Shown here: positions 52,406 to 61,488 of the stretch, in pieces
Layout of the letters: every line of letters begins with the position of its first letter
Position numbering within the stretch: the stretch's first letter is position 1
NCBI GenBank assembly: GCA_035689185.1
Contig: DASSLY010000032.1
Location: forward strand, 1 to 64,000
DNA length: 64,000 nt
Reading direction: 5' to 3'
From: DASSLY01 sp035689185
GTDB taxonomy: Bacteria > Actinomycetota > Actinomycetes > Actinomycetales > Dermatophilaceae
The notes under the pieces: model-generated
Told to the model about the DNA's origin: nothing
The model's database searches: none
What the model saw: the letters and a program-made list of their open reading frames with translations, nothing else
Position numbers and translations under genes: made by a program

Positions 52406-54181
52406 GTGCACGTCCTTTCCACCGCGGGACATGTCGACCACGGCAAGTCCGCCCTGGTGCGCGCGCTGACCGGGATGGAGCCGGACCGGTGGGAGGAGGA
52501 GCGCCGGCGAGGGCTGACCATCGACCTCGGCTACGCGTGGACGACCCTGCCCACGGGCGAGCAGGTCGCATTCGTCGACGTGCCGGGACATCAGCGCTTC
52601 ATCGGCAACATGCTCGCCGGTCTGGGGCCGGCGCCCGCGGTCGTCCTGGTCGTGGCCGCGGACGAGGGCTGGCGCCAGCAGTCAGAGGAGCACCTGGCAG
52701 CGGTGGACGGGCTCGGCCTGCGGCACGGGCTGCTGGTGGTGACCCGCAGCGACCTCGCCGATCCCGCGGCCGCGCTGGCGGCGGCCCGTGAGCGGCTCGC
52801 CTCGTCCAGCCTCGCGGGCTGTGAGGCGGTGGCCGTCTCGGCCCGGACCGGCGAGGGTATGCCGCAGCTGCGGGCTGCGCTGTCACGCCTGGTGGCTGGG
52901 CTGCCGGAGCCGGTCACCGACGGGCGGGTGCGACTGTGGATCGACCGCGCGTTCACGATCAGGGGAAGTGGCACCGTCGTGACGGGGACGATAGGTGAGG
53001 GCACCCTGTCCGTAGGCGACGAGCTCGAGGTCCGCGGACGGCTGGTCCGGGTGCGCGGGCTCCAGTCTCTGGAGCGCCCCGCCGAGTCGGTGGCGGCCGT
53101 CGCCCGGGTGGCCGTCAACGTGCGCGGTGTCAGCCTCGACGAGCTCTCCCGCGGTGACGCGCTGCTCACGCCGGGCGCCTGGTCGCGGTCCTCGATCCTG
53201 GACGTGCGGCTCGGTGCCGATCCCGCCGGCCTGCCGGCAGAGGGCACCTTCCACCTCGGAACGACGGCGGTCAAGGCCCGGCTGCGCCCGCTTGCCGGTG
53301 ACGCCGCGAGACTCACCCTGGGCGCGCCGTTGCCGCTGCGCGCCGGCGACCGCGCCATCCTGCGCTTCCCGGGGGCACAGCGGCGCGTAGCGGGGGCCCT
53401 CGTCCTCGACGCGGACCCCCCGGCGCTGCGCCGCCGCGGCGCCGGCCGGCGCCGCGGGGCCGATCTCGCCCGTGCTACGGGCGCCTTGGACCTGGAGGCC
53501 GAGGTGGGGCGGCGCGGCGCGATGAGGGCCGAGCAGGCCGAGGCCTTGGGCCTGACGGTGAGCGAGGCCGACGTCGCACGCGCGCCGGCCATCACCCGGC
53601 ACGGCGGGTGGCTGGTCGCAACGTCGGCCTGGCGCGCCTGGGCCGCAGCCTTGGCGACGGCAGTGCGCACGCGGGCCGAGGCCGACCCGCTGGACCCTGC
53701 GCTCACGCTGGAGGCCGCCAGGACCGCGGCCGGCATCCCGGACCGCGCGCTGCTGCTGGAGGTCGCAGCCGACCTGGGCCTGCAGGTCGAGGGTGGGCGG
53801 GTGAGGGCACCAGGGGTCACGCCGGTGCTGGGCGCTGCCGCCGAGCAGGGGCTGGCGGCCCTCTGCGCCCGGCTCGGGACCCACCCGTTCGCGGCACCGG
53901 AGCGGCCCGACCTCGACGCCGCCGGACTCGGTCCCCGGGAGCTGGCTGCGGCGGTCCGGACCGGACGGCTCATCCGGCTGGCCGACGACGTGGTGCTGCT
54001 GCCCTCCGGGCCGGCGCAGGCGATGCGGGTGTTGCAGGCGCTCCCGCAGCCCTTCACCACCAGCCAGGCGCGGCAGGCCCTGGAAACGACCCGGCGGGTG
54101 GTCATCCCGTTGCTGGAGCACCTCGACGGCCGGGGCTGGACCCAGCGCATCGACGGTTCGCACCGGCGGGTCCGCCGGTAG
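52406..54181 (+). CDS. selB: Selenocysteine-specific elongation factor
   Basis: A 591-aa GTPase that carries Sec-tRNA and reads the SECIS hairpin. Motifs are G1 GHVDHGKSALVRAL, G3 DVPGHQRFIGNM and G4 TRSD. EF-Tu-like beta domains follow (about 175-340), then C-terminal winged-helix repeats (about 360-591) that bind the hairpin, for example FTTSQARQALETTRRVVIPLLEHLD. GTG 52406 begins the G domain directly. Length is near the E. coli protein (614). Confidence 0.95.
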   Translation: MHVLSTAGHVDHGKSALVRALTGMEPDRWEEERRRGLTIDLGYAWTTLPTGEQVAFVDVPGHQRFIGNMLAGLGPAPAVVLVVAADEGWRQQSEEHLAAVDGLGLRHGLLVVTRSDLADPAAALAAARERLASSSLAGCEAVAVSARTGEGMPQLRAALSRLVAGLPEPVTDGRVRLWIDRAFTIRGSGTVVTGTIGEGTLSVGDELEVRGRLVRVRGLQSLERPAESVAAVARVAVNVRGVSLDELSRGDALLTPGAWSRSSILDVRLGADPAGLPAEGTFHLGTTAVKARLRPLAGDAARLTLGAPLPLRAGDRAILRFPGAQRRVAGALVLDADPPALRRRGAGRRRGADLARATGALDLEAEVGRRGAMRAEQAEALGLTVSEADVARAPAITRHGGWLVATSAWRAWAAALATAVRTRAEADPLDPALTLEAARTAAGIPDRALLLEVAADLGLQVEGGRVRAPGVTPVLGAAAEQGLAALCARLGTHPFAAPERPDLDAAGLGPRELAAAVRTGRLIRLADDVVLLPSGPAQAMRVLQALPQPFTTSQARQALETTRRVVIPLLEHLDGRGWTQRIDGSHRRVRR

Positions 54182-54216
54182 CAGCGCCGGGCCGGGGGCG
54201 CCTGCTCGGGCGACCG

Positions 54217-55929
54217 TCAGACGGCGACGAACGACGGGTAGGTGGGGCGCCACATCGTCTCGTACACCTGCTGCACCGGGTCGTGGACGTCCGCCCCGGC
54301 GACCCCGTCGGCCGCGGCCGCCGCCGCGACGGCGATGGCGACCGTCGCGGACACGGCCCGCAGGTTGTTCACCGGGGGGAGCAGCGCGGCCCCGAGCCGC
54401 CCGGCGTTCGACACGGCGGCGATCGCGTCCGCCGCCGCGGCCAACATCCCCGCGGTGACCCGGGACGCGCGGCTGACGGCCACCCCCAGGCCGAGGCCGG
54501 GGAAGACCAGCGCGTTGTTGGACTGGGCGATCTGGTAGGTCACCCCGGCGTGCTGGAACGGGGGGAACGGGCTGCCCGTGGCGACCAGCGCGCGCCCGTC
54601 GGTCCACGTGATGAGGTCGTGCGGGTCGGCCTCGCACCGCGAGGTCGGGTTCGACAGCGGCAGGATCACCGGCCGCTCCACCGCGGCAGCCATGTCCCGG
54701 ACGATGGCCTCGGTGAACGCCCCCGCCTGGGTCGAGGTGCCGATCAGGACGCTCGGGTGGACGTGGGCCACGACGTCGGCGAGCCCGATCCGGCCGGTGC
54801 CAGGGTCCGCCCAGCCGGCGACCGACTCGTGCGGCCGCGCGTACGGCTCTTGAAAGTCACGAAGGCCCTTGGTGTTGCTGGTGATCAGCCCGTCCCGGTC
54901 CAGCGCGTAGAAGCGGCCGAGGGCCTCTGGAACGGTCAGTCCCTCGGCGACCATGACGTCGCGCATCATGTCCGCGATCCCCAGCCCGGCGGTTCCGGCG
55001 CCGTGGATGACCACCGTCTGGTCGCGCATCCGGGCACCGGTGACACGCAGCGCGGCCAACGTCGCCGCCAGGACGACCGCGGCCGTGCCCTGCATGTCGT
55101 CGTTGAACGTGCAGCAGGAGTCGGCGTACCGGTTCAGGACCCGGCGGGCGTTGTCGACCCCCAGGTCCTCCCAGTGCAGCAGGGCGTGCGGGAAAAGTTC
55201 CGTCGCCGCCGTCACGTAGGCGTCCACCAGCTCGTCATACCGGGGCCCGCGGACCCGCGCGTGGCGGTAGCCGAGGTACATCTCGTCGTTGAGCAGTCCT
55301 AGGTTGTCCGTGCCGGTGTCCAGCACGACCGGGATGACCCGGCGCGGGTGGATGCCTGCGGCCGCGGTGTAGACCGCCAGCTTGCCGATCGAGATCTCGA
55401 TGCCGCCGATCCCCCAGTCGCCGATGCCCAGGATGCCTTCGGAGTCGGTGGCGACCAGCAGGTCGACGTCGTCGCCGCCCAGGCCGAAGTTGGACAGCGC
55501 CGTCCTCGCGTCCTCGGGATGCTCGATCGACAGGTACACCCCGCGGGGCCGGCGGTATTCGTGGCTGAACCGTTCGATGGCCAGCCCGACGGTGGGGGTG
55601 TAGACGACCGGCAGCATCTGCTCGATGTGATCACTGAGCAGCCGGTAGAACAGGACCTCGTTGCGGTCCCGGAGGTTCTGCAGGTAGACGTTCTTGGCCA
55701 GGTCGTCCGGCTGGCGCAGGTACTGGGCATAGACCCGGCGCACCTGGCCGTCGAGGGTGGACACCCCCGTCGGCAGCAGCCCGGTCAGACCCAGCTGCTG
55801 CCGTTCCTCGGGGGTGAACGCGGTGCCCCGGTTCAGCATCGGCGTCGCCAGCACCTGGCTGCCCCGGGCGCGGACGTGGGCCACCGGTCCGTCCGGGGTC
55901 CAGACCAGGTCGTAGGGCCGGTTGGTCAT
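54217..55929 (-). CDS. NAD-dependent malic enzyme
   Basis: A 570-aa malate dehydrogenase (decarboxylating). Signature parts are YTPTVGLAIERFSHEYRRPRG, VATDSEGILGIGDWGIGGIEISIGKLAVYTA, FNDDMQGTAAVVLAAT (metal site) and VIHGAGTAGLGIADMM (NAD). LPLSNPTSRCEA follows. I use ATG 55929 (TNRPYDLVW); ATG 55971 adds 14 unconserved residues. It produces pyruvate from malate. Single gene, not coupled with selB. Confidence 0.93.
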   Translation of the reverse strand: MTNRPYDLVWTPDGPVAHVRARGSQVLATPMLNRGTAFTPEERQQLGLTGLLPTGVSTLDGQVRRVYAQYLRQPDDLAKNVYLQNLRDRNEVLFYRLLSDHIEQMLPVVYTPTVGLAIERFSHEYRRPRGVYLSIEHPEDARTALSNFGLGGDDVDLLVATDSEGILGIGDWGIGGIEISIGKLAVYTAAAGIHPRRVIPVVLDTGTDNLGLLNDEMYLGYRHARVRGPRYDELVDAYVTAATELFPHALLHWEDLGVDNARRVLNRYADSCCTFNDDMQGTAAVVLAATLAALRVTGARMRDQTVVIHGAGTAGLGIADMMRDVMVAEGLTVPEALGRFYALDRDGLITSNTKGLRDFQEPYARPHESVAGWADPGTGRIGLADVVAHVHPSVLIGTSTQAGAFTEAIVRDMAAAVERPVILPLSNPTSRCEADPHDLITWTDGRALVATGSPFPPFQHAGVTYQIAQSNNALVFPGLGLGVAVSRASRVTAGMLAAAADAIAAVSNAGRLGAALLPPVNNLRAVSATVAIAVAAAAAADGVAGADVHDPVQQVYETMWRPTYPSFVAV

Positions 55930-56020
55930 GGCTGGCCACCAGTGCCGGGACAGGTGCGTCGCATGAGCCACACGATCCCACCGCGGCGCGGTTCGCGCCC
56001 GGGAAGGACCTCGGCCGGAC

Positions 56021-57148
56021 TCAGGCGTCGTCCAGCGGCCGACCGACCTGGTCGCGCACGGCGTCCATCGCGTCCCAGTCGTTGACGTGCATCCCCGCGA
56101 CGACCGTCCCGTCGTTGACCCAGAACGCCCTGAACACCCGGGCGTGCACGTCGCCGCGGACGACCACCTGGTCGTGCCCGGACCCGGAGCCGACGTACTC
56201 CATCCCGAGGTCGTACTGGTCGGTGAAGAAGTACGGCAGCCGGTCGTAGCTCTGCGAACCGCCGTTCAGGTTGTGCGCGGCCACCTTGGCCTGGTGGATG
56301 GCGGTGTCCCAGTGCTCGACGCGGATCCGCCGTTGCAGCCTCGGGTGCAGCTGGTTGGCCAGGTCCCCGACCGCCAGCACGGCGGGATCGGACGTGCGCA
56401 GCCGCTCATCGACCAGGACGCCGTTGTCAACGGCGAGCCCCGCGGCGGTGGCGAGGTCGGTGCTGGGTATGGCGCCGACGCCCACCACGACCAGGTCGGC
56501 GCCGTCGAAGTCGGCCGGGGCGACCTGGTGGCCTAGGCGCAGGTCGACGCCGTGCTCCCGGTGCAGGTCCGCGAAGACCGTGGCGACCTCAGCGCCGAGC
56601 ACCCCCAGCAACGGCAGGTCGGCCATCTCCAACACGGTCACGTCGGTGCCGGCCTCCCGCGCCGCGGCCGCGACCTCCAGCCCGATCCAGCCGCCGCCCA
56701 CGACGACGAGCCGCCGGCCTTGCCCGAACGCGGCCTTGATCCGGTCGCTGTCCTCGATGGTGCGCAGGTAGGCGACCGGGGCGCCGCTCTGGTCGGCGAG
56801 GGGGAGCCGGCGGGGGGCAGCGCCCGTGGCGAGGAGCAGCGCGTCGTAGCCTTGCTCGCCATCCTTGGTGCCGACCACGTGGGCATCACGGTCGATGCCG
56901 GTGACCGTGGTGCCCAGGCGCAGGTCCACGTCGTGCTCGTCGTACCACCCCCGCTCGCGCAGGAACGCCTTGCCGATCGGCTCCTTGCCCAGCAGGTACC
57001 CCTTGGACAGCGGTGGCCGTTCGTAGGGGGGGTGCTGCTCGGCTCCGAACATCACGATCCGGCCGGCATACCCCGTCTTGCGCAGTTCGGTGACCGCCGT
57101 GCCGCCAGCGGTGCCCGCTCCCACGACCACGATGGTGTCGGTGGCCAT
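56021..57148 (-). CDS. FAD-dependent oxidoreductase (ferredoxin/rubredoxin reductase-like)
   Basis: A 375-aa flavoprotein. FAD motif IVVVGAGTAGGTAVTELRK at the start; PPYERPPLSKGYLLG is typical of ferredoxin reductases of the BphA4 type; a second dinucleotide motif VVVGGGWIGLEVAAAARE (about 147) binds NAD(P)H; VLAVGDLANQ binds FAD. ATG 57148 used; the frame is open to 57205. C-terminal half resembles AIF-like domain. Electron acceptor unknown. Confidence 0.88.
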   Translation of the reverse strand: MATDTIVVVGAGTAGGTAVTELRKTGYAGRIVMFGAEQHPPYERPPLSKGYLLGKEPIGKAFLRERGWYDEHDVDLRLGTTVTGIDRDAHVVGTKDGEQGYDALLLATGAAPRRLPLADQSGAPVAYLRTIEDSDRIKAAFGQGRRLVVVGGGWIGLEVAAAAREAGTDVTVLEMADLPLLGVLGAEVATVFADLHREHGVDLRLGHQVAPADFDGADLVVVGVGAIPSTDLATAAGLAVDNGVLVDERLRTSDPAVLAVGDLANQLHPRLQRRIRVEHWDTAIHQAKVAAHNLNGGSQSYDRLPYFFTDQYDLGMEYVGSGSGHDQVVVRGDVHARVFRAFWVNDGTVVAGMHVNDWDAMDAVRDQVGRPLDDA

Positions 57149-57268
57149 TCGCACGCTCCCTCGCGCTCGCCGCCCCGACGGTGAGTGCGTCGGGACCCTG
57201 GTCACGACCCTACGGTGCCGTCCGCGACGGGACGCACACGGTAGGTCCCGGTGCGGAAGGTGCCGGGT

Positions 57269-58213
57269 CTAGCGCCACATGTGGAGGCGGGTCACGGTGC
57301 CCGTCTCGCCGGAGCGCACCTGCACCAGGTCGCACAGCTGGTTGGCCATCCACACTCCGCGCCCGCTGCCCGCGTCGACGGCCGGCGCGACCCGTCCGAT
57401 GAGCGGGTCGATGATGCGGCCCTGGTCACGGACCTCGCAGACCACGGACTCGGGGGTCGCCCAGAGGGTCAGAACCGGCTCGCCCTCGCCGTGGGTGAGA
57501 CTGTTCGTCGCCACCTCGTGGGCAGCGAGGACCAGTCCGTAGACCCGCTCCGCGGGCAGGCCCTCGCCGCTCGCCGCGGTCTCGACGGCGGCGCGCATGG
57601 CGCTCAGCGCGGTGACGGTGACCACGTGACGGACGAGCACCGTATGCGGCCCCGGCGGCAGTTGGGCGGCGAACAGCTCGCCCGCCCGGTCGAGGTGGGC
57701 GGGCTCCAGGCGGCTCATGTCGCTGGCAGGGTGGCTGCGGTAAACCTCGTCGAGCACCGCCTGGTCGAGCGAGCCGGTGTCGTACGGGCACAACAGCCAC
57801 AGCGGCGTGTCCGCGGCGACCGCATGGTTGAGCAGTGCCTCGTGCAGCTGGCACTCCGACAGCTCGACGGGTCGCCTGCCGGCCCAGATGGGCTCGCCGA
57901 TGCCGCGGACCGGCTCGCCGTCGGCCCGCTGCAGGAAGGCCTGCCACATCGGGATGATCCGTGCCGGGTTGGCGCCGGCGACCGTCATGTCCACGAACTG
58001 CACCAATTCGGCGTCCGGGCCCAGTGCCGAGCGCAGCCAGCCGAGCCGGGTCGGCGTGACCGCGACCAGGACCGGTTGCCGCTCCTCCAAGCCCCCGACC
58101 ACGAACGGCAGGGCGGCAGCCAGGAAGTCCGCCTCGTCGCGCCAGAGGAGCGCCTCGTGACGGAAGCCCGTGGCGGTCGCAGGAGGCGTGGGCGCGAGCG
58201 TCACCGAGGTCAT
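57269..58213 (-). CDS. MEDS-domain plus HATPase anti-sigma-type regulator
   Basis: A 314-aa protein. About 15-185 matches the MEDS (DcmR-type) sensory domain (HEALLWRDEADFLAAALPFVVGGLEERQPVL). About 195-314 is an RsbW/SpoIIAB-type ATPase with N-box VYGLVLAAHEVATNSLTHGEG, D-box VCEVRDQG and G-box GRGVWMANQL. No phospho-acceptor HisKA region. Such proteins act as switches toward anti-sigma antagonists. ATG 58213. Confidence 0.85.
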   Translation of the reverse strand: MTSVTLAPTPPATATGFRHEALLWRDEADFLAAALPFVVGGLEERQPVLVAVTPTRLGWLRSALGPDAELVQFVDMTVAGANPARIIPMWQAFLQRADGEPVRGIGEPIWAGRRPVELSECQLHEALLNHAVAADTPLWLLCPYDTGSLDQAVLDEVYRSHPASDMSRLEPAHLDRAGELFAAQLPPGPHTVLVRHVVTVTALSAMRAAVETAASGEGLPAERVYGLVLAAHEVATNSLTHGEGEPVLTLWATPESVVCEVRDQGRIIDPLIGRVAPAVDAGSGRGVWMANQLCDLVQVRSGETGTVTRLHMWR

Positions 58214-58494
58214 GACCCGCCGTCCTTTCCAGCCGTCCCCGCCCGGGGTCCAGTGTGCATAGGCCGACCAGTCCAGGGAAGCCCGTCTGTCCGGTGGAGT
58301 TCGTGGGGTGGGGGCGCTCCGGCTTGGTCCGCGCCGTCACCGGCCCGGCGCGCTTCGCCCACCCGGTCGGCGTGGCCGACCGGACCTGGTGGCGGGCGAC
58401 CGGAGTCCGTGCTGACCGGCCGCACCACGCGGACCTGCCGGTGTGATCCGCGGTTTCCCCTGTCGGTCAGGCAGAAGCGCTGCATGATGTCCCG
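58214..58494. other. Divergent intergenic region
   Basis: About 280 bp between the divergent anti-sigma-type and DUF1206 genes. It should contain both promoters. I see no strong boxes, RNA or repeat. Confidence 0.4.
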
Positions 58495-59280
58495 GTGACC
58501 AACTCGATCTCGTCCTCCGCCCAGCGCGCCAACACCAGCAAGGCGGTGGAGTATGCCGGGCGCGCCGGTTTCGTCGTCAACGGCGTGCTGCATCTGCTGA
58601 TCGCCTGGATCGGCCTGCAGCTGGCGCTCCAGAGCTACAGCGGGGCCGCGGACCAGTCCGGTGCGCTGCAGCTGCTGGCCGGCAACAGCTTCGGCTCGGT
58701 CGCGTTGTGGCTGGGCGTGGTCGGGTTCGCCGGCCTGTGCCTGTGGGCGCTCACGGAGGCGATCGTCGGGGCCACGGAGCCCAAGGACCGGATGGTCCTG
58801 GTAGCAAAGGCGGTCGTGTACGCCGTGCTGTCCCTCGCCTGCCTGACCTACGCACGGGGCCAGTCCGCCCGCAGCGGGCGCAGCCAGAGCGTGGACGTGA
58901 CCGCGAGCCTGATGCAGCAGCCCTTCGGCCGGCTGCTCGTGGGCCTGGTCGGCGCCGGCGTCGTCGCGGTGGGTGGCTACCACGTGGTGAAGGGGTGGCA
59001 GCGCAAGTTCCTGGAGGACCTGGAGCAGCACCCCGGCCGTGGGGTGCAGGCCGCAGGGCGGGTCGGCTACGTCGGCAAGGGAGTGGCACTCGGGGTGGTC
59101 GGGTTGCTCTTCGTCCTGGCGGCCCTGCGCGGACAGGCGAAGCAGGCGACCGGTCTCGACGGCGCCCTGCGCACGCTGCTCGACCTACCGCTGGGCCGGA
59201 TCATCGTGGCCCTGGTGGCCCTCGGCTTCGCGGCCTACGGTTGCTACTCCTTCGCCCGGGCCAAGTACGCCCGCTTCTGA
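58495..59280 (+). CDS. DUF1206 membrane protein
   Basis: A 261-aa protein with six hydrophobic segments arranged as three similar helical pairs. Repeated GRAGFVVNGVLHLLIAWIGLQLAL, GKAVVYAVLSLACL and GRVGYVGKGVALGVVGLLFVLAAL are visible. This threefold pattern is the DUF1206 family. Function unknown. GTG 58495. Convergent with the PAP2 gene, 4 bp apart. Confidence 0.88.
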   Translation: MTNSISSSAQRANTSKAVEYAGRAGFVVNGVLHLLIAWIGLQLALQSYSGAADQSGALQLLAGNSFGSVALWLGVVGFAGLCLWALTEAIVGATEPKDRMVLVAKAVVYAVLSLACLTYARGQSARSGRSQSVDVTASLMQQPFGRLLVGLVGAGVVAVGGYHVVKGWQRKFLEDLEQHPGRGVQAAGRVGYVGKGVALGVVGLLFVLAALRGQAKQATGLDGALRTLLDLPLGRIIVALVALGFAAYGCYSFARAKYARF

Positions 59281-59284
59281 CGCG

Positions 59285-59965
59285 TCAGTCGCGCCGGCGC
59301 AGGTACCCCCACGCCAGCAGCGCGCAGACGACGCCGTTGCCCATCCCGACGAGCACGTCGCTGGGATGGTGCATGCCGCGGTACATCCGGGCGAACGCGA
59401 CCAGGAACGGCACGACCAGGCAGACCGCTTGAAGCGTCCGCCGCAGCACCGGGTTCTGCACTCGGTGAGCGACCAGCGCCAGGGACAGGTAGAGGGCGAA
59501 AGCGGCACCGACGTGTCCACTGGGGTAGCTCGACGTCGGCGGTGCCGGGTCCAGCTCCTGCGCCTGCGGACGGTTGCGGTCGACGAGGGTGGTGACCGTG
59601 ACGAAGATGGTCGCCTGCAGCGAGATGGCCAGCGCCGGGATCAGCGCGATCCACCACCGGCGGGTGCGCCACCAGAGGATCGCGACCATCACCAGGCACG
59701 TGGCGATGATGATCTCGGTGTTCCCCAGGCGCGACCAGACCATGGTCACCCCGTCCCACACGGGGGTCCGGCCCTGCTGCAGGGCGCGGATGGCGGCGTC
59801 CTCGGCGGGCGGGTCACCCAACGGCCCGGTGATCAGCAGGCCGATCCCGAACAACGCCAGCCAGACCAGGACTCCCGGCGCGATCGCGCGGACCGCAATA
59901 TCCCGAAGGGCGGAGCCGAGCGCGGGCGGCCGGTCGTCGTCCTCGTACCGCGTCAGGAACGGCAT
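59285..59965 (-). CDS. PAP2-family lipid phosphatase
   Basis: A 226-aa membrane phosphatase with about six segments. The three PAP2 motifs are present: VDRNRPQAQ (K/RxxxxxxRP), SYPSGHVGAA (PSGH) and RMYRGMHHPSDVLVG (SRxxxxxHxxxD-like). It dephosphorylates lipid phosphates on the outer face. ATG 59965 overlaps the tail of a small upstream open frame. Confidence 0.9.
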   Translation of the reverse strand: MPFLTRYEDDDRPPALGSALRDIAVRAIAPGVLVWLALFGIGLLITGPLGDPPAEDAAIRALQQGRTPVWDGVTMVWSRLGNTEIIIATCLVMVAILWWRTRRWWIALIPALAISLQATIFVTVTTLVDRNRPQAQELDPAPPTSSYPSGHVGAAFALYLSLALVAHRVQNPVLRRTLQAVCLVVPFLVAFARMYRGMHHPSDVLVGMGNGVVCALLAWGYLRRRD

Positions 59966-60111
59966 GACCGGATGACCTCGTCATCCTGCTCGCGCACCAC
60001 GAAGGCGAGCAGGACAACCGCGATGGCGAAGGCATACCCCGCTGCCCGAGGTACCGGGGGCAGCCGCAGCCGCCCGGCGCTCCGCCGCACGCGGGCGGGG
60101 GTGGTGGTCAC
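59953..60111 (-). CDS. Possible 52-aa single-pass membrane peptide
   Basis: An open frame from GTG 60111 encodes 52 aa: an Arg/Pro-rich start and one hydrophobic segment (AAGYAFAIAVVLLAFVV), ending DDEVIRSCRS. It overlaps the PAP2 start by 13 bp. The ribosome site is weak, and I do not know a family. Could be real or a chance frame. Confidence 0.35.
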   Translation of the reverse strand: MTTTPARVRRSAGRLRLPPVPRAAGYAFAIAVVLLAFVVREQDDEVIRSCRS

Positions 60112-60381
60112 CGCCAGACAGTACCCCGTTGCCGTGCGGGCACCCAGTCGCCGTCACCGCGCCCACAGCCCCGATCCGAGGGCGGCCGTGATCGTTCCTG
60201 CCGTGCCTGCCTGCGCTGGCGGGTCGTCCAGCTGTCGGCAATGGACGGACGTGGCCGCCCCCGATGCCGGCTCTCGTCCATCTGACGTACGTAGCCGCGG
60301 CAGTCGCCGTCTATCCTGTGCTGCACCGGGGTGGGTCATCGCTCTCCCCGCCACGCGCTCGGCCCACGGAGAGGTTCTTCG

Positions 60382-61392
60382 ATGAGATCTGCTCGTTCCC
60401 TCGCGGCGCTGCTCGGCTGCCTGTCGGTCGTCGCCGCGGTCACCGCCGCGGCACCTCAGGCAGTCGCCGTTCCAGCCAGCAGCACGGTCGCTGCGCCAGC
60501 CGCCGCGGCCGTCTCGCGCCCGGCCGGAAGGGCTTTGCTCACGGCCGGCCCGGGCCGTGCCGCCCCCTCTGTCGGCAGTGCGCTGACGCCCCCGGCCGCG
60601 GCTGCGGTCACCGCCACGTTCAAGGTCACGTACCACGGCTTCACGGCTGAGGCGAAGGCGGCTTTCCAGCGCGCCGTCCAGGTGTGGGCGACGCGGGTCA
60701 GCTCCCCCGTCCCCATCACCGTCGACGCCACCTTCACGCCGCTGGGCCCGGGCATCCTGGGCTCGGCCGGGGCGGGCACCATCTGGCGAGACTTCTCCGG
60801 CGCTCCGAAGGCCGGCACCTGGTATGTCGACGCGCTCGCCAACAAGCTGCACGGCTCCCAGCTCGCCGCCAGCCCCGACATCGTCGCGGAGTTCAGCAGC
60901 AGCTTCTCCAACTGGCACTTCGGCAGCACCGCGGCCCCGGCGGGCACGTACGACTTCACCACGGTGGTCGCCCACGAGCTGGGTCACGGCCTGGGCTTCC
61001 TGGGGGCGGGCAACGTCGCCGGCGGCCGGGGCACCGTCCGGTTCCAGGGCGCGTCACCGGCGTTGCCGGTCATCTACGACCGGTTCACCGAGAACGGGGC
61101 AGGCAAGTCCCTGCTCAGCTACCCGGACAAGTCCACCACGCTGGCCGGCGTGCTGCAGAGCAACAGCGTCTTCTTCGACAGCGCCCAGGTGCGCAAGTCC
61201 AATGCCGGCAACCGGGCCAAGCTCTACGCGCCGGCCACCTGGCAGTCGGGCAGCAGCTACTCGCACCTGGACGAGGCCACTTACCCGGCCGGCAACGCCA
61301 ACTCGCTGATGACACCGGTGCTGGGCAAGGCTGAGACCATGCGTAACCCGGGGCCGATCACGCTGGCCTTGTTCGGCACCCTGGGCTGGTGA
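60382..61392 (+). CDS. Secreted zinc metalloprotease-like protein
   Basis: A 336-aa exported protein. Signal peptide SLAALLGCLSVVAAVTAAAPQAVAVPA (1-30), then an Ala/Pro-rich part. The catalytic-type region is TTVVAHELGHGLGFLGAG (about 195), an HExxH followed by GLGF. The third ligand of metzincins (HxxGxxH) is absent at the usual place, so the fold is not a standard metzincin. C-terminus ends with NSLMTPVLGKAE and LALFGTLGW. ATG 60382 with GAGAGG upstream. Confidence 0.78.
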   Translation: MRSARSLAALLGCLSVVAAVTAAAPQAVAVPASSTVAAPAAAAVSRPAGRALLTAGPGRAAPSVGSALTPPAAAAVTATFKVTYHGFTAEAKAAFQRAVQVWATRVSSPVPITVDATFTPLGPGILGSAGAGTIWRDFSGAPKAGTWYVDALANKLHGSQLAASPDIVAEFSSSFSNWHFGSTAAPAGTYDFTTVVAHELGHGLGFLGAGNVAGGRGTVRFQGASPALPVIYDRFTENGAGKSLLSYPDKSTTLAGVLQSNSVFFDSAQVRKSNAGNRAKLYAPATWQSGSSYSHLDEATYPAGNANSLMTPVLGKAETMRNPGPITLALFGTLGW

Positions 61393-61488
61393 CCGCGGCC
61401 ACCCTCGACGGAACCACGCTGGTATGCCGCTCGGCCCTGGCCCGCCGTGGGCCGGGGCCGAGCCGCGTCACCAGGACGTCAGTGGTCC

